A DNA stretch of 64,000 bases, from assembly GCA_023614405.1 (NCBI GenBank), contig CM042685.1, forward strand, positions 234,091,661 through 234,155,660, written 5' to 3'. Made by a program: the position numbers and the translations under genes. This document shows, piece by piece, positions 1 to 9,566 of the stretch. Each line of letters starts with the position of its first letter. Position 1 is the stretch's first letter. Origin of the DNA: Avena insularis. Its lineage: Eukaryota; Streptophyta; Magnoliopsida; Poales; Poaceae. The notes under the pieces were generated by a model. That model did not search any database, had not been told where the DNA came from, and was given only the letters and a program-made list of their open reading frames with translations.

Positions 1-1522
1 CTATGCTAACCCCCTTAAGAGAATTTAGCTTACACCTTTTTGCTTCAAAGTTGGTCTTGAATCTGATCCTTTTGTTTTCCAGAGTTGTGAGTGAGACAGT
101 ATGGTTGGAACAATCTATCACTCCCTTGTGCTTAGTCATCCAGTCCATTCCCAATATAACATCCAATCCTTGAGAGTTTAGGATTATCAGGTTAACGGGA
201 AACTTATACTTCCCAGACTCTATGACTAGATCATGACATCCTGAATTCACTATCATTTCTCTGCCAGAAGAACTTACTTTGATAGGACACCCAATAGTTT
301 CTACCGGTAGTTCATTTCTTTCAACAAATTCTCTTGATATGAATGAATGAGATGCACCAATATCAAAGAGAACAAATGCTGGAACAGAATTGAGTTTGAA
401 CTTACCAGCAACAGCATCAGGTTCCTCATAAATTTCCTCCACATTGATGTGGTTCACTTGTCCCTTTTGAAAAGGGTTGGTCTTGTTGGGTCCTTCAACT
501 TTCTTTTCTGGGCATTCATTTACATAATGCCCCATCTTCTTGCACTTGAAACATTCAACCTGACTAAGATCCTTCTTGACAGGCTGGCTTCCACTGCCAC
601 TTCCACTTTCACTATGGTGGCTCTTGTATCCACTCTTGTGGTTCTTGTACTTATCATTGTCATGACTACGATTGTGCTTGTTGTCATGATGACGGTTGTG
701 GTTGTGGTGTTTGTTGAACTTCCCATGCTTGTGGTATCCAGAACTCCCACTGTCATCATAATGGGAACGCTTGTGAGACGATCCCGAGCTGTGCTTGTCA
801 GAGTGCTTTCTCTTCCTGCTTTCAACTTGTTTCATCTTGCTCTCCAAAATAGCAGCCTTGTCACAAAGAGACTGGTATGTGGGAACATAGGCCACAGCTA
901 ACTGCAGGTTCAGTTCATCATTCAACCCTTCAAGGAACTTTTCCTTCCTCTTAGCATCAGTGTCAACTTCATCCGGTGCATATCATGCCAGATTGTTGAA
1001 CTCCTCAATGTATTCAGCCACGTTGCGGTGGCGCTGCTTCAAGTTATGGAACTCTTTCTTCTTCAAACTCATCACTCCGGATGAGATGTGAGCAGTACGG
1101 AAACCATCTTCAAAGATAGCCCATGTCACATCCTCAATGGGAGTGGTGATCTGGAAGTTATCCCACCAAGTGGCTGCTGGTCCTTCCAACAAGTGAGCTG
1201 CAAATCTGACTTTCTCTTCATCAGTACAGCCAACAGTTACCAAGTCCTTGTTCACAGAGCGTAGCCAATCATTGGCCACCATAGGATTAGTAGTTCCTGA
1301 GAACTTTGCTGGCCTCAGTCTCAAAAACCTGGTAAGCATGTAAAAACCCGGTGGGTTGTTCTGATTGTTGTTGTTGTTGTTATTGTTGTTATTGTTGTTG
1401 TTGTTCTAGTTCTGGATGAACGTAGTCATCATTTGCATCAGCTGAGTCTGAGCTGTCATCATTTGCTGCATCTCAGGAGTGATGTTGTTGTTGGGGTTGG
1501 GATTGGCACGTCGGGGAGGCAT
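1..1522 (-). pseudogene. T1 gag-protease, broken, cut by window edge
   Basis: Translation from the ATG at 1522-1520 starts MPPRRANPNPN and gives a Gln/Met-rich N-terminus. It is interrupted by TAG at 1408-1406, then continues in the same frame through a poly-Asn tract into a Retrotrans_gag-type domain (about 1339-985; GPAATWWDNF and AEYIEEFNNLA motifs). A TGA at 985-983 falls where relatives usually have Arg (CGA). The same frame then runs open to base 1: a His/Ser/Lys-rich linker, a CCHC zinc knuckle C-x2-C-x4-H-x4-C (553-512), and a pepsin-type protease domain with the active site read as D-I-G-A (364-353) and a later ILGMDWM motif. The usual site is D-S/T-G-A, so the protease may be dead as well. 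Reverse transcriptase would lie left of the window. Confidence 0.88.
1359..1405. repeat. Trinucleotide microsatellite (TTG/TTA)n encoding poly-Asn
   Basis: About 15 repeats of TTG with some TTA on the plus strand. On the minus strand they encode an Asn run in the T1 gag linker, just downstream of the TAG at 1408-1406. Confidence 0.85.
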
Positions 1523-1748
1523 CTGTGGTTTGTTTAATAGAGATAAGAATGAGATACCCATAGATGCTAACATGCACAATACATCACATAAACAATCACC
1601 AAACATGCATCGTAATAATAAAAGTTCAACAACATAGACAACAAATTTGCAAAGTAAACACACCAATAGCAATCCATCCACATGTTGGATGGTCATTGCG
1701 ACTCAATAATCAAAGACATGATAAATAAAGGTAAATGAGTAGTCATCA

Positions 1749-2558
1749 CTACTCCTCTGCATCAACCTCCTCGTCGACAAGTGTAAGACCTGCATTCTCC
1801 ATAGCGGTCTTGTACTCCTTGACATTGGTGGTCAAGGTCTCTACCTTGGCTTTGAGAGCCCTCTTCTGTGAACGAAGTCTCTCAATCACAGTCTGCTGAT
1901 GCTCGAGCTCGAAGTCCTTGGCCTCTAGTTTTGTAGTCATGTCTCGAATCCTCTTGTTCCTATCTTGGACTCGCTTCTCTTGACTCTTGAACTTTTTGTC
2001 CTGACTCTCAAACTTGGCCTCCATCTCCTTGACTATCTCATCTTGCTCCGCGAAGAGCTTGTCCTTCTCACGAAGCTGCACCTGGAGTTCGTCATTGCTG
2101 AGCATGAAGTTGGTCCTATCAGTGTCTATGTGCCTAAGAAGAACCTCTAAGTCCTGGAGGTATAGACGAATCGGCTATGATGTCTCCCTCGAAGTATCCT
2201 CGAAGTCAATGGCCTCACCATCCTCATCACGTCTATCGAAGGCGTGGAAGTGAGTACCTCTAACCTGTCGAGAGTGTCTTCCTAACAGACGTCCAATCAA
2301 ATCCTGCATGACTACCTCCAGGCCTCTCTCCTTGTCACCATGCATGAGCTTGAAGATGATTGCCTCCATGGTAGGCTCAGTCTGGCGTTCGGGCTGATTA
2401 ACCTTGAAGCCCCAAAGGTCTTTCCTCTCAAACTTGGTGAGGGGAAGCACCATGATGGTAGGAAGAGGGAGATTGAGCAAACTAGTGAGCTCAATAATAC
2501 GAGGACCAAAACGAGTTCCCTTGAACTCTTCAGCCGTGCTGATAGTAACATGAGGCAT
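1749..2558 (-). pseudogene. T1 extra ORF upstream of gag, coiled-coil part
   Basis: One minus-strand frame from ATG at 2558 to the stop at 1749, 270 codons, broken once by TAG at 2177-2175. The N-terminal half (MPHVTISTAEEFKGTRFGPR...) holds LNLPLPTIMVLPL and VNQPERQTEPTMEAIIFK motifs. The C-terminal third is strongly charged with heptad-like E/K/Q spacing (about 2095-1800), a probable coiled coil. An AG sits directly before the ATG, so it may be a spliced exon. Its position between PBS and gag matches the extra ORF seen in some grass Tekay-type elements. Its function is not known to me. Confidence 0.6.
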
Positions 2559-2756
2559 CTATTTATAAGATAGAAAATTTTAGAGTCAACACAATGAATA
2601 ATTTACAAGACAAAGCATCACATGCACAACATTGACAAACACACAAGTCATAGCATACTTAAAATCCATTACAAGCATCCAAGGTTCAACTTATTTTAGA
2701 CAACATTTTTGGAAAATAAAATAATAAGTGTGGTGGTCCAACTAACAGAGTACGTT

Positions 2757-3263
2757 TTACAATCCCATCTCACTTGCCAAGTTGGCTAACAGGGCATCCC
2801 TAGAGGCAATCTGTTTATCTTGATCACATGACTCCATTGCTAAGTCTATGATGTCTTTCCTTAAACTTTGGTTGGTAGCCTCTAGCTCTTGGGTATGCTT
2901 CTTTTCTTCCCTAAGGTCATTCTGGGTGTTAAGCATTCTGCACTTGATTCTATCACCAAGTTCTTTGATGACCCTCCAAGATGCATCCCTTGCTGAATCA
3001 AAGAATGTAGTGTGCATCACTGTGTTGGTGACCATGCAGAATCCTGAGTCCTTGTGGTTGTCTTCCTTGTTTTTATACAAGTGAAGTTGCACCCACCAGT
3101 ACTCAACTCCTTCATCCATCACAGGAAAAACTTTGTACACAGCTGCACCATGTATTCCCATGGAAACCATGAGGTCCTTGAGAGCCTTGGGAAATTCTGT
3201 CTCACACTCCAATGTCATAGTCATGAGTGGTCCCTTCTTCACGGCTTTGTTGATGGAGTTCAT
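2757..3263 (-). CDS. T1 extra ORF, PBS-proximal, 168 aa
   Basis: Intact minus-strand ORF starting about 125 bases inside the primer binding site. The N-terminal two thirds look globular (ECETEFPKALKDLM, MGIHGAAVY, YWWVQLHLY, a cluster of aromatic and charged residues). The C-terminal third (from about residue 110) is rich in E, K, Q and L and probably forms a coiled coil. With the ORF at 2558-1749 it probably makes one transcript unit upstream of gag. I recognise it as a recurrent product of Triticeae gypsy elements but cannot name a biochemical function. Confidence 0.55.
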   Translation of the reverse strand: MNSINKAVKKGPLMTMTLECETEFPKALKDLMVSMGIHGAAVYKVFPVMDEGVEYWWVQLHLYKNKEDNHKDSGFCMVTNTVMHTTFFDSARDASWRVIKELGDRIKCRMLNTQNDLREEKKHTQELEATNQSLRKDIIDLAMESCDQDKQIASRDALLANLASEMGL

Positions 3264-3389
3264 CTACAAATAGAGATGAGAAAGAAGATTAGAAAAGTTT
3301 ACGAGAAGAAAAGACAAGTGTGGAAGTTGTTGAAAATTTTTCCTTAGTGGTTTCCAATACTAGGGTCATAATCCTATAGGCAACACATT

Positions 3390-3401
3390 GCTCTGATACC
3401 A
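3390..3401 (-). other. T1 primer binding site (initiator tRNA-Met)
   Basis: Minus strand reads TGGTATCAGAGC, the standard complement of the plant initiator tRNA-Met 3' end. It lies two bases inside the LTR end at 3404, which fixes the LTR boundary and the element's orientation. Confidence 0.92.
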
Positions 3402-3403
3402 TC

Positions 3404-6400
3404 TATAAGATCCCTCCTTTGTAAAGGAAAGGATCCCTGTGATTGCAATGCTAGTCCCTGGATCAATGCTAGCATCCACAGTTTAAGATGAAGTACACAG
3501 AAACAAAGGTCATTATTACATATCATTCCAGAGACAAACATAGTCTTTTACAACTCCATGGCCACATGCCTAATACAAGAGTTCAAATATATAATAAGAT
3601 AAATAAGTCTTCATCTTCATGTGCCATAGGCAAGCATGTTGAGTGTAGACTCATGACTCCTAATCATCATCAGAATATCCTGCAACATCACAAGTTACAG
3701 CCACAGTGGGTCAATACAATGGAATAGTATTGGCAAGTGATACCTTAGTAGAGTATTGGTGGACTAAACATTATATGCATTTTGGCTAAGTGTAGCTTAG
3801 GCTTGCTTTGCTCAAAATAGGTTTTGCCTATTAGTTGAAAACACTAAGTTTTTCTTTGATAAAAACTTTCCCAAGGATCCACCAATAGACATTGGGGTCC
3901 TTCACCCTTGTTCAACCACAAGTTTTTAATTAGAAATTGGGATGAGGAGATTCTTGATAGCTTCCATGTCTTGATGCTCAAGTTGTCCAATACCAGGGAC
4001 ATGGATAAGTACTTAGATTCTTCCATCTACAGAGGTTGTGCACTTTCCCCAAAAGACTTGATTTTCACCAAGACAGGACCTTTCATAAGCCTTCCCTTAG
4101 ACCAAATGGACGCGTTCCAACCTATCATCCCACTACCACCAACTGTCCAAATGGCTAAGTTATTGCAACCTATATGATCCAGGCAGAGCCCATATTGCCA
4201 AGTGGTTGCACTAGAAGCTTCTTAACATTTGGCCTCTCAAATCCCTTTGTTCCTGGGTGGCTTTCCACAAGTGAAATACACAAGGTAGACCATGGAAATG
4301 GGCCTTGTGTAACCACTCAACATAACCCATTCATTCCATTCCACCCAGGTGTTTCATTCACTTAGTTGTTTTATTAAGCAAAAACATAGTCCAAAGACTT
4401 AGAAATATTTATTCATAGCATGAATATATAACCTCCCTTGGTTGCTACTAGCTAGTCTAAGCATGGCAATGATAAGACTTAGAAATATTTCTAGCAATTC
4501 TACAACTACTAGGATTTCCCAAGCATAGCATATAGATAAAAAAAATAACCATGCAAGACTTAGCAAATATTTCTAATGCAAAGTTGAAAAACTTAGGAAT
4601 AAATTCATGAAGCACCACTTGCCTTGGTAGTTTGGAGAGTAGCTACAATCCTCACAATCACAATCACTATTTGCACCAAAATCTACACATGAAATGATAG
4701 CACCAAATCACATACAAAATAAATACAAGCAAAAATATATGGATGCATGCAATATGATATGTGATGATTTTCTATACTCAACAAGACAAGTGCACCGTAC
4801 TGATTCATAAACAAGTTCAAAACTTGCCAAACAACCTTTATTTGAACATTAAAACATTTCCCAAATAATTGTTATACACAAAATAGGCCTACACATGTTT
4901 ATGTAAAAACAACCTTTTTAACAGAGTCAAAACATTAAACACATTGCATAGATGGAAAGGATTTTCTCTCCTGATTCCATTGATATATTGTCAAATTTGG
5001 ACGTGGGAATCAAAAGTTATGAATTAAACAAGTTTTAATATCTAATAGATCAAATTCAAACTTTTAAAACCAAACTCGTGCCACGCGGCGCTTTCTAACT
5101 GGCTGGTACCGCTTCGCGCTGGATCGCGTTCGCGCACCGTCAGAGCAACTTAAAATCTAACGGCTCAATTCTAACCATACCCCTTCGCCTATCTTCTAAT
5201 CTCAACCACTGGATCTAGATCCAGTGGATCTAAATGCTTTGACCAAAACCCGGCGGCGCAAATGGCTAGGACGGCGGCGATGGCTCTGCCGGCGATGGAT
5301 CGGCGAATCTAGCGAGGGCTAGGGGCGGTGGTGATGCTTACCAGACTTGTACGAGCACGAGGAAGCTCAACGTGGTCGTCGTGGAAACGGGGGCGTGCTG
5401 CTGTGGCCGTGGGAGCTCGTCGGAGTTAGGGCGGCGTCGGGCTTAGGTGGACGGCGACGTTGGCGACGCTCTAATCCGCCCTAACACAAACGAAAGGCAT
5501 CAGCGTGTGCGTATCATTCAGGCGAACAAGATGGGGTCAAGGGAAAAGCACGGGGCGGTCGTACCTCACCGGAATTCCTTGCCGAAGTTGGAGACGGCGT
5601 CGGGAAGTTGCAGTGCTTGACGAAGTCGATGCTCTGGTGCGAAATAGGTCAAACGGAAAACGTCAGAAGATGCACAAATAGATAATGGACAAGCTTGCAT
5701 GAACCAGAGAGCGAGGCGCACACGAAGCTTATCACAATCGGTCGCTGGAGTCTGTTGGTACCGCAGCGGTGTGAGGGCAAATTCTAGCAGCCTGGTGGCG
5801 CTTTGTGCTTGGGGTTTGGGGGAAAATGGAGAGGGGGCAGAGGGGGTTTAAGTAGCAAGAACGCGGGCGTGATTTACTCAGGCATTGAACGGGAATTGAA
5901 GCCATGAATTAAACAGGAAACGCCCGGCGTAATTTGGGGATGAACTGGTCGCTGGTGGTGGAGACGACGACTGCCATGTGGGCCGCGGTTGTCAGCGAGA
6001 GAAAGAAAGAGGGGATGGGCCCAGGCGGTCAGTGACTCTGTGGCTACAGCTGCGAGTGAGAGAGAGAGGGGAAAACCCCGGGTGGGCTTAGTGGGCTGGT
6101 TTCACTGTTGGGCTAGATTAGTATCGCCGGACTTTTCTTATTTCTTTATTCCTTTTCTTTTTCTATTTGAATTTCCAGGAAACATTTTCAAATGATTTCA
6201 AAACCATTTGAATTCAAACTTTTTCTAGATTTTTGTAGAGTGTAACACTCATATTTCTGGGCATAAAATCATGTGGTCTCTCTGTATTAGCTTGGTCCTA
6301 TAGATCAAACAAAATAAACAGTGACTTAGCACTTGATTTGAACAAGTTTTAAAAATGGTTTTAAATCTATATTTGTTTTGTAAATTTTGGTTTAAGCACT

Positions 6401-6612
6401 AGAAATCAAGTACAACAATCTGAGAGCAACAAGGTTTGGTTTTGAACAAATAATCTCCCATTGGAGAGTAGCATTTGATTAATGTTTGATCACATAAAAT
6501 CATAGCTCCCAAGTTCTGTTTTCTTCAAAAATGAGTTTGAATTTTATCCCTAAATGATATGCATGCATGCAAGATATGAAATCTTTGAAAACATGATTTT
6601 AGGGATGTTACA
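3404..6612 (-). repeat. T1 5' LTR (about 3.2 kb)
   Basis: The outer end reads TGTAACATCCC on the minus strand at 6612. The inner end is at 3404, where the expected terminal CA has become TA. The inner 200 bases and many later blocks align by eye with the solo LTR at 22142-26499 (shared GCTAGTCCCTGGATCAAT, CTTAGGCTTG and AAACACTAAGTTTTT), so the two are one family. A GC-rich island at about 5080-6000 gives short ORFs on both strands that look like noncoding LTR composition, not genes. Confidence 0.88.
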
Positions 6613-6614
6613 CT

Positions 6615-7292
6615 CCCTATGCCTCAGCCATAGGATCTCATATGTATGCCATGCTATGTACTAGACCCGACATTGCATATGCTGTTAGTTTGACTAGCAG
6701 ATATCAAAGTGATCTAGGAGTGGATCATTGGACAGCGGTCAAAAACATCCTTAAGTACTTGAGAAGAACTAAGGATATGGTTCTTTCTTATGGAGGTGAT
6801 GAACAGCTCGTTGTTAATGGTTACACCGATGCTAGTTGGAACACCGATCCGGATGATTCTAAATCTCAATATGGATATGTATTTACTTTGAATGGTGCAG
6901 CAGTTAGCTGGAGGAGTGCAAAGCAAAGCGTTGTGGCGAGATCTTCAACTGAATCGGAATACATAGCTGCTTCGGAGGCTTCACAAGAGGCGATATGGAT
7001 GAAGGAGTTCATTACAGACCTCGGTGTGGTTCCAAGTGCGCTGGACCCAATGTCTATCTACTGTGATAACATGGGCGCCATAGCCAATGCACAAGAACAA
7101 AGGTCACACAAGAAGTTGAAGCACATCAAGCTACGTTTTCACGCTATTCGAGAGCATGTCCAAGATGGTGACATAAAGATTTGCAAAGTACACACAGATC
7201 TGAATGTGGCGGATCCGTTGACTAAACCTCTCCCGAGGGCAAAACATGACCAGCACCAAACTGCCATGGGTGTTCGGTATATTACCATGTAA
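6615..7292 (+). CDS. K1 reverse transcriptase end plus RNase H
   Basis: The open frame begins PYASAIGSHMYAML, the conserved C-terminal reverse transcriptase segment of copia elements, followed by TRPDIAYAVSLTSRY. RNase H follows: GYTDASWNTD (first catalytic Asp), SSTESEYIAASEA (Glu), YCDNMGAI (Asp), and ADPLTKPLPRAKH near the end. Translation stops at 7290-7292, just upstream of the polypurine tract and LTR, the usual copia arrangement. This stretch has no internal stop, but the 5' portion of the polyprotein is cut off by T1. RNase H degrades the RNA strand of the RNA-DNA hybrid in reverse transcription. Confidence 0.92.
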   Translation, partial: PYASAIGSHMYAMLCTRPDIAYAVSLTSRYQSDLGVDHWTAVKNILKYLRRTKDMVLSYGGDEQLVVNGYTDASWNTDPDDSKSQYGYVFTLNGAAVSWRSAKQSVVARSSTESEYIAASEASQEAIWMKEFITDLGVVPSALDPMSIYCDNMGAIANAQEQRSHKKLKHIKLRFHAIREHVQDGDIKICKVHTDLNVADPLTKPLPRAKHDQHQTAMGVRYITM

Positions 7293-7326
7293 TCTAGATT
7301 AGTTGACTCTAGTGCAAGTGGGAGAC

Positions 7327-9159
7327 TGTTGGAGATATGCCCTAGAGGCAATAATAAAAGTGGTTATTATTATATCTTTGTGTTTATGATAAATGTTTAC
7401 ATTCATGCTATAATAGTATTAACCGAAAACATTAATACTTGTGTGATTTGTAAACTAAATTAGAGTCCCTAGTAAAGCCTCTTTGTAATACTAGCATGTT
7501 GGTTAATAGATGACCGTGGTTTCCCAATCATGAACATTGAGATGTTATTAACAACAAGATCATATCATTAGGAGAATGGTATGATGGACATAATCTTATA
7601 GATAAGCGTGGCATAAAGATCAAGTCATTTCAATAGTTCATTTGCTATAAGCTTTCTGATACATAGTAACCTAATTCCTTCGACCATGAGATCATGCTAA
7701 TCACCATCACCGGAAGGATGCTTTGATGACATCAAACACCACACCGTAACTGGGTGGTTATAAAGGTGGCACTGTGTGTTCGGAAAGTATGTGTTGAGGC
7801 ACATCGATCAAGAGTGGGATTTGTCCATCCATATGACGGATAGATATACTATGGGCCCTCTTGGTGGAATGTCATCCAATTGGCTTGCAAGCATGTGACT
7901 GGCTCACAAGGGATCACATATCACGGGAACGAGAAAAGAGTACTTATCGGTAGCGAGGTTGAACTAGGTATGCAGAGATACCGACGATCAAAAGCTCGGA
8001 TAAGTAAACTATCGTGAGACAACGGGAAATTGGTATCGTATGTAAGTGGTTCATTCGATCGCAAAGTAATCGTAGAAATATGTGGGAGCCATATGAATTT
8101 CCAGATTCCTCTATTGGTTATGGATCGGAGAAGTGTCTCGGTCATGTCCGCATAATTCACAAACCGTAGGGAGACACACTTAAGGATTTGATGTTGCTTA
8201 GTAGATATGGAATGTTAGTAGGGATACCAAATGTTGTTCAGAGTCTCGTATGGGATCCGGGATATCACGAGGAGATCTGGAATGGTCCAGAGAATAAGAT
8301 TCATATAAGGAAAGTCTGATTCTGGAGTTCGGGAAAGATTCTGATGTTTTCATCGGAGAGGTTCTAGAAGGTTCACCGGACCGGAAGGGGAATGGTCAAT
8401 GAATTTGTCATGGATAAGTGGAATGATTGGATCATATCCTAGGTCACTTGGTGTGGGCATTTGCAAGAGAGAATTAAAGCTCTAAGTTGAAAGTCAAACG
8501 GGAAGTTTGAAAAGTCAAACTGGAACAATGGTTTCCTAGTGGAAGAAGAAACAAGTCCTTCTCTCAATCCAACTTGGGTTTGGGTTTGGATTCAAACCCA
8601 CCCCTCCCAAGGCTGCCCCCCTCTCATAAATAGAGGGGGAGGGCTGCCCCAAACACACAAGCCCTAGCCCTCCCACACCCGTGCCGCCGTCGCCAAGGCG
8701 TCGCCGCGCTGCTGCTGACACCTCCTCCTCCCGGTCTTCTAAACCCTAGATCATCGGGAAACCCTAGATCCACCATAACTCGCACCAGTTTAGGCGAAAC
8801 CTTGCGGGATCTTCCCTCTACCTCCGACACCACGCCGTCGTGCTGCCGGAATTGCGAGGGGAGAACTACAACCTCTGTTGCCTGCTGTAACAAGGGAGAG
8901 GAAGGTCTTCATCGAGTACCGAACGTGTGACCGATTGGTGAGCGCTCTAGGAGCAGCACCGGAAGGATCGTCTATGCGATCTTGAGATCGGCAAGTGTAC
9001 GACTACATCACCCATGAGAATCTGCTCTCATTAACCGCTTTGGAATCTTCGAGGGTGAGTGCTTCTATCGACTCGTTGCTACAATCTAGTAGATAGATCT
9101 TGGATTGTTTGTGTGCATGCAGTAGAAATTTTATGTTTTCCATGCTACGAACCCCTACA
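7327..9159 (+). repeat. K1 3' LTR (1.83 kb)
   Basis: Opens TGTTGGAGATATGCCCTAG right after a purine-rich GTGGGAGA and ends CATGCTACGAACCCCTACA. Length and both ends match the BARE-1/Angela/WIS LTR type. ORFs inside it are shadows. Confidence 0.9.
8625..8636 (+). promoter_or_regulatory. K1 LTR TATA box
   Basis: CATAAATAGAGG after a C-rich stretch, in the right third of the LTR where BARE-type LTRs carry their transcription start. Confidence 0.6.
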
Positions 9160-9161
9160 CG

Positions 9162-9566
9162 GACATGATCCAAGAAGCAGAAGATCAAGTTTGCATAATT
9201 CGAGAGCGTCTGAAGGCTGCTCAATCTCATCAGAAGACCAACTACAATCGTCATCATCTTGATGTTCATTATGAAGTTGGTGATCAAGTTTATCTCCGGG
9301 TCACTCCTCTGAAGGGTGTCCATCGATTCGGTATCAAAGGCAAATTGGATCCTCGCTATGTTGGTCCCTTTCGCATTATCTCCAAGCGAGGTGAGCTTGC
9401 CTACCAATTGGATCTACCTTCAACTTTTCCAGAGGTATATGATGTCTTCCATGTGTCTCAACTTAAGTGTTGCTTCAAAGATCCCATTCGTGGTGTGGAC
9501 CCTGCTTTCTTTTCTAAAACCTAGGAATCTCGGGTCGAGATTCTTGTAAGTGGGGTAGAGCTGTAA
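9162..9566 (+). pseudogene. T2 integrase C-terminus
   Basis: The frame encodes the end of gypsy integrase: YNRHHLDVHYEVGDQVYLRV, then GKLDPRYVGPFRI and VYDVFHVSQLK, the hallmark C-terminal block of Tekay/Del chromoviruses. A TAG at 9522-9524 breaks it. In the same frame ESRVEILVSGVEL follows and the next stop, TAA, lies at 9564-9566, inside the LTR that begins at 9562. The ancestral pol thus appears to have ended a few bases within the 3' LTR. Integrase inserts the cDNA into the genome. Confidence 0.85.

Larger units (their letters stand above)
1..6612 (-). mobile_element. T1: Tekay-like Ty3/gypsy element, 5' part
   Basis: Read on the minus strand this is a 5' LTR (6612-3404), a tRNA-Met primer binding site (3401-3390), an extra ORF region (3263-1749), and gag followed by the aspartic protease, running off the left window edge before reverse transcriptase. 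Order LTR-PBS-extra ORF-gag-protease fits the grass Tekay/Del chromovirus group, some members of which (RIRE3/RIRE8-like, from memory) have an ORF upstream of gag. Coding parts carry stops, so the copy is inactive. Its outer LTR end (TGTAACATCCC on minus) abuts copia coding sequence at 6613, so T1 inserted into copia element K1. Confidence 0.85.
6613..9159 (+). mobile_element. K1: BARE/Angela-like copia element, 3' part
   Basis: Contains the end of copia reverse transcriptase, complete RNase H, a polypurine tract (about 7313-7325) and a full 3' LTR. It begins abruptly at 6613 at the T1 LTR border, so the rest should lie left of T1. It ends at 9159 within gypsy integrase coding sequence of T2, so K1 inserted into T2. 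Confidence 0.88.

Noticed and set aside
347..901. Plus-strand 184-codon open frame
   Set aside because: It is antisense to the T1 His/Ser-rich gag linker, zinc knuckle and protease; the minus frame carries the recognisable motifs.
3390..3401. tRNA-like match
   Set aside because: Only the 12-base complement of a tRNA 3' end is present, as expected of a primer binding site; no tRNA gene.
5080..6000. GC-rich stretch that looks like a gene island
   Set aside because: It lies inside the T1 LTR, has only short frames on both strands and a counterpart in the solo LTR at 24250-25240.
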